From: Lithospermum erythrorhizon
Taxonomy: Eukaryota; Streptophyta; Magnoliopsida; Boraginales; Boraginaceae
Direction: 5' to 3'
Assembly (NCBI GenBank): GCA_019722365.1
Contig: JADFUC010002355.1
Coordinates: 1 to 64,000 of the forward strand
DNA: 64,000 nucleotides
Part shown: one piece after another, positions 1 through 11,805 of the stretch
Numbering within the stretch: position 1 is the first letter of the stretch
Layout: each line of letters opens with the position of its first letter
The notes under the pieces: model-generated
The model's input: only the letters and a program-made list of their open reading frames with translations
The model's database searches: none
Told to the model about the DNA's origin: nothing
Made by a program: the position numbers and the translations under genes

Positions 1-61
1 ATCAGTATGCTTCGTTCAGTTACGTATTGCTGTAAGCAGGTGGTCGATAGGCGCTTTTGCA

Positions 62-190
62 CAATATATTATCCATTTTTTTTTAAAGTGTTTTTAGATG
101 TGAAATTACTATTTTGCCCCCGATGAGAACATGTGCATGTCACATGCGTTGACTATCCGTTGACTTTACGGGAAAGTCAACAAATGAAGT
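62..190 (+). repeat. Dispersed repeat with TTGAC motifs, copy 1
   Basis: A roughly 130 bp sequence with a T-run, then AGATGTGAAATTACTATTTT, an ACATGTGCATGTCACATGCG block, and three TTGAC/GTCAA motifs. Related copies occur at about 13,245-13,355 and 13,495-13,600 (inverted) and at 13,845-13,930 and 14,056-14,190 (direct). The family is unknown; it resembles the end of a transposable element but no coding capacity is attached. Confidence 0.7.
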
Positions 191-684
191 AAAAAAAACC
201 AATATTAAATGACAAGTGAGTGAATGAGACCATAAAATTCATAAGTAAGTGAATGGGGAACAAAGATAAACATAAGTGATGGTTCCGGTTTTTTGCCCCA
301 TAACAATATATTCACTATCGAGATTCAGTTATAATTCGGTTTCGGCCATTCGATTGATCGAGCATAGTCGAGACTTCCAAATTCGAGTTTTTAGATTTAA
401 CAAAGCAGGGCTCTCTAGGTATGTACAATGAGGACATCTCGAAATGAATAGTCTGCCGTATCGGATTATTCTCTCGCGCGTCATCAAATATTCTCATTAT
501 CTTTTAGGTCCATAGTAAAGGAGCATCTTAAAACCCCGTTCAATTTTCTTTCATCAGGTATCCTTTGTATTATCACCGCCATATATATATTCTCTCTGCA
601 TATTTTCATTATATGCCACGTATATACAATTGGTGCAATTGAGTATGTATAGAGGATTGGAGTATGTGTGTGTGTCAAAGTTGA

Positions 685-838
685 ATGACATGGGTCATAG
701 GATCTGGTCAGGAACTCACGCATAGAACAAAAGCAAAAGATATGTTCGGCGATCTTAGCGACATTGAGGAAGAACTTGAAGAAGAGAGCAACATATTAGA
801 TGATGAAGTCGACTCCGACAAAAGAAGGAATCGAAAAT
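685..838 (+). pseudogene. Acidic exon-like ORF cut by a gypsy LTR
   Basis: The reading frame contains MFGDLSDIEEELEEE followed by another acidic run and DSDKRRNRK, then meets the start of the gypsy LTR at 839. The corresponding stretch in copy B (about 14,758-14,865) is recognisable but frameshifted. The acidic, low-complexity composition resembles N-terminal segments of nuclear proteins, but it is too short to assign. It may be a remnant exon disrupted by the retrotransposon; no splice sites or downstream exons were confirmed. It could also be chance coding potential. Confidence 0.3.
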
Positions 839-3475
839 GTGTAATAACCAGTCACATTTTAAAAAATATATATATATTTAATTTTCGATTCGGCGATTGG
901 GCCAGGGGATAGTATAAATAATTTCGATGATAATATTATTTAAGTAAATTTTTTTAGCGAATTACATTTATAATTTAGTAAGTTTTTGCCATGGAATATT
1001 TTGTCTTTGGAATCGGGTTAGGTGGAGATTTAAGTACGATAAATTAACCGAAACCGAGCGGAGTTCGAGTTTTTAAATATCTAACCGTACTTATCTTCAG
1101 CGTCATCGTAATCAACTTCATCTTCTTCCTTTTTTCCTACAAGTGGCGAAATTCACCTCCCCTTGAAAAAATTTCATTTTTCCATTTTCTTGATTGTGCA
1201 TTTCGAACTCAGATCGGTTGTAGAATATACTTCTCCCCAATCGTTCTTGAGTTAAGGTAAAATTTCAAGTCTTTGCGATATTTCTTGGGTTTTTGACATA
1301 TGGTGACTTTTAGTTGACTTTTACATAATTCAATTTTATGATGAATCTTGGTTGGTTATGGGTTACGTAGCGTATATAAGTGATTAATTCATGATTTAAG
1401 TGGATTTGAGGATGTTATGGGTGGGTTGACTTTTGGGTTTTGAGTTGACTTTTTGGGTTTGATATTTTTCTAAGACTTTAAATGTGTAGGAGGTTATGTT
1501 GGGACACTTATTATAGTTATTGATATTAAATTGGTGATTTAAAAAAATTGATTAAAGCGGTTAGGTTGAAAAGTGTTAATTCGAGTTGAGTTATAGTGAT
1601 ATTTCGGATATAGGTTGTTAATTATGGACCTGTTGATTAACTAGAATGACTTATAAGAATGGGTTGTAATGAGAAAGTGATAAGATGGAATTTAGCGGGG
1701 AATCGGATTGGGTTGTGTCGATGGGATTATAATTCGATAGTTTATCAAAATTAAATGTTAGGCGTTTAGAGATAGTTCCCCACCCCAGAGTTGGTTATGT
1801 ATCTTACAGAAGCGCCGGCATAGTAGTAGGTCTTGATTATACTTTACGGGTGTTTGTTTTGGCGTTGACCGTGGAAAGAGGCGATTCACAGTGATTGTGT
1901 TCACGGAGGTTTTGTGTTAGCTAAGCGAGAGGTGATACTTATCTCCACGGGTGGTGTTACTTTACGTACTTACCTTAGAATTGTGTGAACATGTTATTGT
2001 GTTATGATTATGTGAGAATGATATACGTGTCATTGTGTTATGATTACGTGAATGATATGATTATGTGTAATTCATTTTATGTGAACCATGATATGACTAT
2101 GATTATATTACGTAGCGTTGGTGCTTAGGATCATGGCGAACTCCCAACTTATATTTAGGTTTATGTGGCCTTGTGTCGGCCTTTGTTGTAATTCTGTGGC
2201 CTTGTTGGCACTTATGTATTCTGTGGCCTTGTCGGCAATTGTGTTTGACTTACGATTGAAATGTTTTAGGCTGTGTGCTTGGATATTGTTTGAAATTAGA
2301 AGTAGTTGGTTATTGAGAGGTGATGGTTAGAGTTATGTATGACTTAGAGGTGACTTAGTATCATGATTTGACCACTATCTTGGGATGATGAGGTTAGGTG
2401 ACTACTCCTTCCTTGCCGGGATATGCGGCTTGATATTGGCACTTATACTTAGTGTATAAGTGCGGTGTGCCTTATACTTAGTGTATATGTGCGGTGTGCC
2501 TTATCTTGTAGTGTATAGGCGGTGTGCTTGTACTTAGTGTATGAGTGCGATGTATGCCTTATACTTAGTGTATAAGTGCGGTGTGCCTGCTCTTAGTGTA
2601 TAAGTGCGGTGTGCACTTCCATACTTTGTGTATAAAGTGCGGTTTGGCCTTATCTTTAGCGGTATAAGTGCGGGGTGATCGTTGATTAGTCCGTTCTGGC
2701 GGGTAGACGGATTGAGTATATCGCGCGTTAGAGGATGGTATGCGGGTGGGGATGGATAGGAGGTTTGATGGTAGAGTTTTAGTCGTTGTTAGTCTATTGA
2801 TTTCTTCACGAGAATTGTTAACTTCTTGAACATATTATATCTTAAGTATAATATGTCGAGATTTCTGCTTGGAATTATGTTGTATGACCTTTTAGGTAGT
2901 CACGGATATATGTATTTTATTCATATTTGATTATTATATTATTGATTGACTTCGTTCCGTATGGTAAGTTAGCCCCACAATGTTAGTTTCACTAAGCAGG
3001 CACCGCGTGGGCGTTTCATTTGTGCCGGGTTGTGAGGCCGGCCGGTTAGACCAAGAGGTTGTTTGAGAGTTTTTTTGTTCAGTGGCTAGATGAGCACCGG
3101 GTGAGGAGGATCCTCGAGTCGATTTTGATGTGTTGTCAACTATTTGATTGTCATTCCTTTTGAAACTTTAGCCTTGTCGGTACATTGTCATTTTGTATTC
3201 GGATCTGATGTGTATCATCTTTGTAACCTTGCGGCATTACTTTATTTTGGGATATGTTGTGTATATATTTATGGGTTGAAATTACCGTTTCGATGCTCCG
3301 GTGATGGATTACCAAATTTTTAAAAAGCTGTTTTGATTTAGGAAACTTAATTGATCTACATTTTTGGATGAAGCAATTGTGTTTTAAATTGGAGTAGATC
3401 CGTCGGTTTAGTAACTCACGGTGTTCGGGATTTAATGACGCTCTCGCCTCGGGCGGCAGGCACAGGGGTGGAGTC
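839..3475 (+). mobile_element. Solo LTR of a Ty3-gypsy family (copy A)
   Basis: Starts TGTAATAACC and is collinear with 14,866-17,551 and with the LTR that opens the coding gypsy element at 55,157. No gag or pol sequence follows it, so it is a solo LTR. Internal landmarks are AATTTCGATGATAATATTATTT near the start, several TTGAC motifs (1,291-1,452), a TATACTTAGTGTATA minisatellite (2,440-2,680), and ATATATGTATTTTATTCATA near 2,907. The 3' end is blurred here: copy B ends GTCGTTACA, whereas this copy has a C-rich stretch. I could not recognise a clear target-site duplication. Its presence at the same place in both duplicates means insertion preceded duplication. Confidence 0.8.
2440..2680 (+). 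repeat. Palindromic minisatellite inside the gypsy LTR (copy A)
   Basis: About nine tandem units of 26-30 bp built on CTTATACTTAGTGTATAAGTG followed by CGGTGTGC. Each unit contains TATACTTAGTGTATA, with 5 bp inverted arms. The same array sits at the same LTR position at 16,465-16,730 and 56,575-56,790. Confidence 0.85.
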
Positions 3476-5130
3476 GGGTCCCCCGCACGAATGGTTTTCT
3501 TGAAGAAATTTTCTTTCCCGGTTTACCGTAACTCGATTGTTGCGGCTATGAGGACAACGGCACGATTATCGAACTAGGACCACTCAGTATGTAGTATTTC
3601 TCTTGTGGAGCCCGACTAACCTCCTCCCAGAGATAAAGAATCCGCTTTTAAGTTTGTCATTCGATTCTCAAAATTCTCATATAGGATGGAGTAATGAAAT
3701 TTGGCTCAAAATATCGATGCGGCGTCTTCATAATCAATTTTAATCTCGTATTATGCAAATCTAATAATATTGAATTTGTCGATCTACATGATCTTTCGGA
3801 GAAATTACGCTTCCTGCGTTCGAGATGCGAATAGGCGTTCTTGAAAAGAAACTTGTTGGTTAAACTCTTGGTCATGTAAAATTCTCACAACTACGCGCGA
3901 TCCAGCGTGTGGCGTTTAGAAACCTAGAAGCAATGATGTCATCCTCCGGTGATAACAACAACGTTGAATGTGCACTTCTCCTCGAAGTGCCATATTCTTA
4001 GGTTCGAGGGTTAGTATTTGGCTTCACGAAGGTGTCAGAAGCCGCTTCGTTTAAGCGATCTTTTGCGCTTGATTTGCCTGAGATGAAGCTATTCCTCCTG
4101 TGAACTTCAGCCTTCAAACTTTTACTCACGATGCAAATCGATGATAACGCCCATTCGATGCAGGTTGTTATAAACGAACACGTGTTTATTATAAGCAATT
4201 TCTTGATCTGAGACTAGGAATTAAGTAAAGATTTGAAAATACACTTCAGAGTTTTTACGTGGTATCCCCGAACAAGCGTTTGTTTGGACCTAATCTATGG
4301 GTAGAGGCAGCAGGAAATTTCTTTATAACGGATGGAGGAATATATTCTGAATTTAAGCGAAATAGTTGAGGTAATGCTCTTAAGAGTGCTTACAAAGCTA
4401 CGAAGCTACTTGAATTGCAAATAAAAAGCCCAAGAAAAAGCGCACTATAGGGCCGACTATTGAAACTAAACTCCTAAAGTTTAGATGTGTAACTTTAGCA
4501 TAACTAAATTCAAGACATTTCTAACCGTTTCATTTGTCATGTTTGATTTTACGATAGTTATTTCAATATTAATGTTACTTGTTAAATTTGGTCTTGCTTA
4601 ATTCCCACTATTCAAGCAGTAGCATGCCATTCACGTTATCAAAGTTCAAAAACTAATCTTAAAATTTAAACATAGGATCCACTGATCCTCCGTTACACTT
4701 TTCTGGCGCTCTGCTGTTTGACCACATTATTTATTCATTTTTTTTAATTTTTCAATCGCACCGCTTATCAAATCACAATTTAAAATAATTGTTATTTTAT
4801 GTTTTTGAGATAAGATATTTCACCCGTAACTTTCACCATTAAAATTTGAAAATATAAGTTTTGTCTTGAATTTCAAAAATAGAAATAACAAAAGTGGAAT
4901 ATAAAGTATCGAAAATTTATATGAGAGGATCAAGGCACGTGCCCTTTAACAACTGACAACATATCCAATCATGTGCAATTTACAAAGTGAAATCACTCAG
5001 AAAAGGAAAATGTTGATTTAAATGAAAAATGTTGATATAACTAAGTGAAAAATGTAGATATAAATTTGAATTAAAGTTATTGGAATGCCACTCGCACACC
5101 ATTTCAGAATGAAAATTATGATTAGTTAAT
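3476..5130. other. Non-coding part of the duplicated unit
   Basis: Between the solo LTR and the DUF4220/DUF594 gene. It is AT-rich and shared with copy B (17,552-19,290). Short open frames around 3,880-4,200 on both strands show no recognisable domain, and the two copies disagree by indels, so no gene is called. Confidence 0.5.
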
Positions 5131-7556
5131 CTACTTTCCTACTATAAGTTTAGCCCTGGCATGTCCTTCACTGATCTGGAACTGCTCACCGATGCCAAAG
5201 TGAGCCATTAACAACCAAACAATGGTTATCAATTCTCCGCCTTTGCTCAATTGTTGGGCATGAGCGTTTGCTCGACAATGGCAAGCTGCATATGATAGCA
5301 ACTCCACCCATATTTTGCTCATCAACTTCCATCTCTCTTCTCTGGGAAATTTCTGCAATTCCTTGGCTAGAATGCAGCCATCGAACAACACCGATTTGCT
5401 TTTATCTCCTTTCACAGAAATGGGAGCGACTTCTGTATTAACGCCCATAATATTCATACAGGCTCTGATCTGTTCTTCTCTGAATTCTGATGGCTTTGTG
5501 TAGAAGTACTTCCTAACTTTGTAACAGTATTTTCCAGCCTTGTTTATCATATTTTCCGATGTGAAATTGCTTGCAAAACTATATTTCTTTCCCACGGAGA
5601 AGATTAGATAGGCGAAGATGAAAAGTAATGGTATGGTCAATAAAAGTACTGGAAACATGACAAGAAGCATGATTCCTGTGATGGAGATTATTGTGTATTT
5701 GAACAAGCTACTGAAAAAATAGAGGATGACCTGACAAAGGTTTGGCTCTTCGACTTGGCGTTCTTTGGAGAAGAATTTTCTTGCCTCAGCACATGTATCA
5801 CGAAATCTTACTTGTCCAATACCAGTTACAGCAGACATTATTGTTGGCTGCATCACTAGAAGATATATCATGTACTCAGAAAGAAGCTTGGCGAAACTTC
5901 GATAACTGTTCTCGTCTGTTGTTCAGTATTAGTATTGAATTCTCAGTTTGCTTTTTTCTTGAGTCTCTGGTTGATTTCATCATTGAAGCAAGTTCAGTGA
6001 CAATGCCTGATGAAATCTGATCATAATCGACTTCAAGAATGTAATGAAGGAAATTTGTTTTCCCTTCTACGCGTAAAACCCAGTCACCTCTTGCCGAGCT
6101 TAATTCTTTAGCAGTTTCCAAATCATCAGCCATCTCTGCTTTGACCCTCAACTCCTCAAATATATGATCTCTCAGAGAATCAGTAAATAGGTTGTCTTCA
6201 ACATACCTCAAAGAGTCGAGAAAGCTGGTTAGTCCTATATCACCAATGAGTTTTTCTTTGACAGGTGATCTTGGATGTAAGCAGTAGTAGATTAAATTGA
6301 ATGATGAAACAGACTCAGACCACCTACGAGTAAAATACTTGTGCAAGCCCCTAAAGAAGGTAAAACAACTTTGTAACCAGCCAAATCCGGTTAGAAAATG
6401 AATTTCGGTACCTGGGTCTGGAGCAGTGGCGGTTCGTATTTGGTCTTCTTCAAGAACTTCTAGCAACGTTTGTGTCTGTACCTTGAACCAATCAGAGAAG
6501 CGAGCATAGGGCAGCTATTATATCAATGCAATGGCACATATCAAGGTATAGGTAATAGCAATATCAACGCCTTTAATGTCGTCCTTGCTTTCCTTGATGA
6601 AGAGAACAAGAGTAGCCACAACTGCAGAGAAAGATAGAAACCGACCCAAATATCCAAGTCTCTTGTAGACCACTCCGAACTTTGTGAAGAGAGTAGCATA
6701 CATCAAGTTGAGCTCCACCTCCACTACATTAAAAGCATCTTTTGGTGTTCTCTTGAGGAAAAACTCTCGGCTTTGGTTGCGGTCTCTGAAGCTGAAAATA
6801 AGGTCAACAATGAGACCCCTGAAAGTCTTGAAGAACTTGTAAGCATAAAGTACTATTTCTTTATCAGAGAGTTCCCCTTCTTTCGCCTTATTCATAGCTT
6901 TAATCCCTCTATCAGGTTCAGGGATCATATGTATCCTTGTAGGGAGCTTTGCTTCTGTTTTTGAAGAATACTCATCCATTAACTTGGCATAGTTAGGCCC
7001 CGGGTCAGGATCTGTAAGCATAGATTCTCTGTAGCTGTCTAAGCTTGCAAGGTACAGAGACCTAGTCCTTTCTCCATATTTGATAATGCCTGCTAGGAAC
7101 ATGATCAGTGTAGGTATCCACATCCTGTTGGAAAGAGACTGGATGAACACATAAACTGTGGCAACCAACTGGAAAAGGAGACCAAGCAAATGGCGAAGCC
7201 AAAGCTCATTATCTTCTAGAGCAAAAGCCGTGATAGTATCAGGTCCACCGAGGTGAACTAAGAGGAAAGGAGCCCAGAAGGCTAAAAGATCATCGTTGAT
7301 GCTGTCTGAAGCATTTTTCGATTTCCCTTCTGAAGAGTCTCCTTGGCTGTTGGAGATGAGTCCTACTGAGAAGTTAGCTACCCAGTCTGCAAGTAAATAA
7401 GCAGACCAGAGAGGTATGATCAGCATATTGCTCCGGCTTCGTTTTCTCATTGGAGCAAACAAGATTAGGAAGGTTTGCAGTACAAGACTCAGGATGACGA
7501 ACCCCCTGAGGTTCCATTCATCATAGAGATCCTGCCACTTTTCAGGTATGACACAT
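5131..7556 (-). pseudogene. DUF4220/DUF594 membrane protein gene, copy A, frameshifted
   Basis: Plant-specific membrane protein of unknown biochemical role, about 800 codons if read through, and intronless as is usual for the family. The N-terminal DUF4220 part has several hydrophobic segments (AYLLADWVANFSVGLI; FWAPFLLVHLGG; LLFQLVATVYVFI; a GIIKYGERTRSLYLAS block). A second membrane region lies near 5,560-5,720 (MLLVMFPVLLLTIPLLFIFA). The C-terminal DUF594 block has DGCILAKELQKFP, RWKLMSKIWVELLSYAACHC and GGELITIVWLLMAHFG. The likely start ATG at 7,556 is out of frame because two bases are missing relative to copy B. Further breaks lie near 6,470-6,518 and at about 5,915, where one C is lost. 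Each of these sites is intact in copy B, so the breaks may be sequence errors. Confidence 0.85.
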
Positions 7557-9136
7557 TTGTTAAAGGCTTTTACTGAATTTGCGATAGTAGTAGAAATTAA
7601 AAATATATCATTTGTAGGAGGAGAAAACTGTGTTTAGTGGAAGTGACTGAGAAAGGTCTATATAGCGATGTTTGTTTTAGGGGAGTACAGATTTTTTTCC
7701 ATAAAGATAGAACGCATCATAAAACAACTAGCACAAGTGATCCTATACTCAAAGAATCTTGAGAGGAAATCTGTCTAACTGGAAAGAGCTCTGACAAGAA
7801 AAAGAAAGACAAACAAGAAAACAGTCATGGTGAAGTAACTTCAAAAATAGTTGAGAATCGGAGGGAACTATAGTTAAAGTCTAGTTCACAGTAAAGGCTT
7901 CAAATGAAAATAGATAGACTCAAAACCACTAAACATAAATGAATCAAATGTAAGGTCAAAGCAATTGGACTTGGTTAAATACTAACATCTGTGTTTGGTT
8001 ATCAATGTTACCTTTTTTATTTGTATAATTTTATTATGCTGGAGTAGACCAAGTTTATGCTTTGAAAAACTCATCTGAACTAAAGATCAAAGTGATCATG
8101 GCCATTTTTTTGTGTAGTAATTTGCATACTCAACCAACTTAGATGAGTTAAGATCAAGCAGTTTGTGTGGAATGACTTCCTAAACTACTCTGCTTAATGG
8201 TTCTCTAGTTGCATCGGGATTTTAATTTTCATCAGGAGGGTTCACTTTTTGTGGTTTTGGGGGAATGGGGAGTTAGATTGCACTCATGGTCATTGGTATG
8301 ATGAGGAAAGGGTTAGATGTTCATGTTCCTCTCCACATTTAATGTTAATTGTAGGACGACGGATTTGTTAATGAATTAATTGAAGAACAAACTTTCGCGT
8401 TACCATGATTTTCTTCTTAACTAAACTATCGGAATTGCTTCTTGAGCATATGCGGTACATACGCTACTCTTAACTCCTCCCAACTTTCCTTTTCAAGTGC
8501 ATAAATGAAGCTTGGATTTAATGCCTAATATGCATGACCAATTTGTTTCGATAGCATTTATCTCTTGTTAAATATGGCTTGAGCGCATTTTGTGAGTAAG
8601 AGTGGCTGATAAATTCTTATTTTCTGGATATTGACAGAGTAGTGGTCATAGGCAGATCTAGGAGCATTCCGCCGTTGTCATGGCAATCACAAAATTTTGG
8701 ATTTTGTAAATTCATTGTATGGAGTATAATTTTTCTGGAAAATTACATCAAAATATAATATTTTAAACCCACGTTACTATTAACATGATTATTTTGATTC
8801 ACAAATTTTTTTATCTTGGTTCGCTATGGTAGTGGTTAGTATTAGATTCTATTGAATTAGTTGTTAGTGATATTACGAACTTCTTAACATTCTTCTTAGA
8901 AGTCTTTATCTTGCATCGTCGCTAAAGGATTTATGATTTTCAACATTTGCAACTTCCTTCCATGAAAATATTATTTTTGTGTGTACTTGGACACGGATTC
9001 GGTACTCGTCTAAGATCAAATTGAGTCGAGCCTAGTTGAATTCAATCTAAATTGATCCGATTTGACTCGTTTTTACTTGCCTAATCTTATCTATCAATTG
9101 TAGTTCTTTGAATTCGTCCAACCTCTTGCCTCTAAT
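7557..9136. other. Upstream region of DUF4220/DUF594 copy A
   Basis: No gene seen. The segment up to about 8,330 is nearly base-identical to 21,723-22,490 in copy B and probably includes the promoter of the minus-strand gene; a TATATAGCG stretch near 7,660 is a possible TATA region. Beyond 8,350 the copies differ more. Confidence 0.45.
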
Positions 9137-9391
9137 TACTCCTACATTTAAGATTGTTATATTTTGAGCTTAATTACTTTTTTTATAATTGAATTTTGGT
9201 AGTAGATATTTTATTTGTGGTTTATAATATTTTATGAAAAATATATCAATAAAAAATACATTTCAAATTTTTTTAAATTTGATATATTTTTCGTAAAATA
9301 TTATAAATACAAATAAAATATATACGGTCAATTAAACTATAAAAAATTAAAAAAGTCAAAATATAATAATCTTTTAGGGACAGAGGGAGTA
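9137..9391. mobile_element. Stowaway-like MITE (copy A)
   Basis: About 255 bp, beginning TACTCC and ending GGAGTA. The whole element folds on itself: the left arm GATTGTTATATTTTGA is the complement of the right-arm TCAAAATATAATAATC, and an internal TATTTTATGAAAAATATATC pairs with GATATATTTTTCGTAAAATA. The TACTCCCT...AGGGAGTA ends, clearest in copy B, and TA at the edges fit the Stowaway (Tc1/mariner-derived) class. It is non-coding. Confidence 0.8.
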
Positions 9392-9639
9392 ATTGTTGCT
9401 CTAGGAAGGGCCAAAATAAAGCACTCACGTGTAGTACATTTAACTTTTTTTTCAGGTATTGCAAGAATATGGTAATATGTATGGAGCCGTAGGCTCGAGT
9501 GATCGCATAACCCGGTAAAGATCACTCTAATTAGAGTATCTCTGCTATATATAAGATGCCACCTTTTACGTGTCGTATTGTCGGCTCACGTAAACTGCTG
9601 AATCTTGATACAAGCAAGATTGTAGAATAACAAGAATTC

Positions 9640-10330
9640 AAGTGATATTGCCCTAAGGGGTAACTCATCATTGAAGGAGGGAAATGTTGGTAAAGAGGTT
9701 GCAGATTATAGCACTTAAGTCGAAACTATGACTTTGTTGGGCGAGATTAAATCAACACTTGACTATGGACTTTGGATGGTAGTTTATAAGTTAATAATTT
9801 GTGAGGTCCATACTTAATCCTTATTGCTAATAATAGATACCTTTAAGGTGTTACTCAAACAATGTAGTATTGGTTTTCTAATACTATTGTAGCATGTCTA
9901 AATCGTTCAGCGAAAGGCTTACGTGTGATTTAAGATGGCGCGTGATATCGTATTAATAATTTGTTGGGGTCCATGCCAAACCTAGATTTTAGTATTATTA
10001 TTACCCACTAGATGCACCTGAGACAATGAAATATCGGTTTCAATATCACTTATACGCATTATAATCGTCCCGTGGAGGACTTCGTATGTGATCTAAACGA
10101 GGTGGTTCATGCTATCGTATTAATGATTTGTTGGGGTCCATCTTAAAAGCAAATTATTTATAAATGGAGAAAGTTCAACATCTTATTAATATACTCGAGA
10201 AATGTATTATAACAAATAATGTAGGATTGAGTTTTTTAGGTAAACCACTGAACAATGATATATGGTTGATATAAAAGAGTTAACCTAATGTGTATTTTCC
10301 AAATTTATGACTTTTATTAGTTCGATATCG
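9640..10330 (+). repeat. ~165 bp tandem repeat (copy A)
   Basis: Two and a half imperfect units marked by ATTTGTTGGGGTCCAT at about 9,959 and 10,127, with a weaker ATTTGTGAGGTCCAT at about 9,797. Each is preceded by a GTGATCTAA/GTGATTTAAGATGG-type block and ATCGTATTAA. The same arrangement is in copy B (23,950-24,310). It could be part of an old LTR; no coding sequence is attached. Confidence 0.65.
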
Positions 10331-11344
10331 GTAAAGAATCCTCGCATGAAATTAAAGATTTAGTAATCAACTATTGATAGTCCGAACATCCTAAATTTGG
10401 TATGGAAGCTTTTACGCATAGCGGGCGGCTTTAGAATAATCACAGAAATTATTTTGCCTTCATCCCAAACTTAAAAGACATCGAGGAATAAAAAGCGCTT
10501 ATTTCGTTGTGATTTTTGCTAAACAATATATAGAGGAATCCAGTTAAATTACTTTGACCCGATTATTTTTTAATATAATGAATATATCCGAAAGTTTTAT
10601 CGAGATAGTAATTTGGAGTCCCATTTAGTAAGTATGGTCTTTATATAGGGTATAATTGTACTTTCAACTTAATTCCAGAGTAGAAGCGTGTAACTACTCC
10701 CCTTGAGCATTGCGTACGATGTGTGTTGAGTAATGAAAATAAAGGTGAAATGTCTTTAGAAATGCCACTTTGTTTTTATATAGTCGTTGGATCAAATATT
10801 TTACTTATAGGATGATCGATGATGTGTAAACTATGTAAGAAATACGATAATTATAGAATTTATTAATATACGTAAGTAGAGACTTCGTAATTTTGGCTCA
10901 AAAGTGGACCAACGAAGCATTTCTTTGTTAGAAGTTAACTTTACCATTGAGTTATAAATCAGCTATGCACCGCGATACTCGATTCACAGGACTAAATGCA
11001 TGGGTGTCAACTGCAGGGACCAAATCGCAAATGACCATTAATTCTTAGGACCAAATCGACAATTAACTCCCAAGAGACTAAGGGGGGTGTTGTTAAATAT
11101 TTTAAGAACTTAAACTTAATCAATTCAGCACTTTTTTGATTAAGTGAGTTTGTTAACTAATTATTTTAAGTACCGAATAAAATAAGATCTTATCAAAATC
11201 CTTAATAGATTTTTAAGTTAAGATTCTTAACTTAATTTTCTCCTCTTAATCAATCTGAAGTGATAAAGTCCAAATTTATATACTTCTAATCCTATAATTT
11301 TATTCACATCTCACTTATCCTTAAAAAATTATACATTTTATTTA
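10331..11344. other. AT-rich intergenic DNA crossing the end of the duplication
   Basis: No gene seen. GGGGGGTGTTGTTAAATATT at 11,084 with AAGAACTTAAACTTAATC looks like the end of a MITE. Copy B loses this sequence at 25,244, whereas here it continues to about 11,335. Confidence 0.4.
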
Positions 11345-11573
11345 TATGAATCCAAAGTTATTATTATTATTATTATTATATTATTAATATTATCATAATA
11401 ATAATAATAATAATAATAACAAAAATAATAATAATAATAATTATTATTATTATTATTGTAAGTATTATTATTATCATTACTATAATCATAATTATTACTA
11501 TCGTTATGGTTATCTTTATTATTATTAATTATTAGTAATATTATTACTATTATTATTATTATTATTATTATTA

Positions 11574-11608
<35 letters not shown>

Positions 11609-11625
11609 ATTATTAACATTCTTAT
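11345..11625. repeat. ATT/AAT microsatellite
   Basis: Long imperfect (ATT)n and (AAT)n tracts with single-base interruptions. The long Asn/Ile/Tyr-only open frames across it are artefacts of the repeat. Confidence 0.95.
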
Positions 11626-11699
11626 ATGTAATTGACCCAAAATATTTGTGTGTGTGTGTGTGTGATATGTTTGATATGATTTGATTAGTCTTACTCGTA

Positions 11700-11805
11700 C
11701 CGTCGAATCTGTCTTTCTTTTTGAACAAATCACATAAGAGCTTCCAGATTGTTAAGCGTCTTTGACACGGGGTAATCCCAGGATGGGTGACTAGCAGGAA
11801 GTTTC
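11700..11805 (+). pseudogene. 5S rRNA-like block 1 (Cassandra LTR)
   Basis: Contains GTTAAGCGTCTTTGACACGG and CCCAGGATGGGTGACTAGC followed by GGAAGTTTCGG. These match the box A, intermediate element and box C region of plant 5S rRNA with several changes. The first half of 5S is barely recognisable. It is not a functional 5S gene. Confidence 0.7.

Larger units (their letters stand above)
45..11107 (+). repeat. Segmental direct duplication, copy A
   Basis: This 11.1 kb unit recurs in the same orientation at about 14,030-25,243, with an offset that grows from about 13,990 to 14,150 through small indels. Matching landmarks in the same order are the TGTAATAACC LTR start (839 and 14,866), the DUF4220/DUF594 gene (5,131 and 19,290), the MITE (9,137 and 23,264) and the tandem GTTGGGGTCC repeat (9,961 and 24,120). 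The right edge is sharp: both copies read GTTAAATATTT and AAGAACTT, then diverge at 11,108 and 25,244. The left edge may lie before the window. Identity is near perfect for hundreds of bases around 7,600-8,330 but breaks up elsewhere in bursts. It could be a real tandem duplication or an assembly duplication of two haplotypes. Confidence 0.9.

Noticed and set aside
2440..2680. CRISPR-like repeat array
   Set aside because: Units are head-to-tail without spacers of independent sequence, lie inside an LTR, and the genome is plant.
5315..5503. Plus-strand ORF conserved in both duplicates (also 19,480-19,668)
   Set aside because: It is the antisense shadow of the DUF594 block; its conservation follows from the duplicated minus-strand gene.
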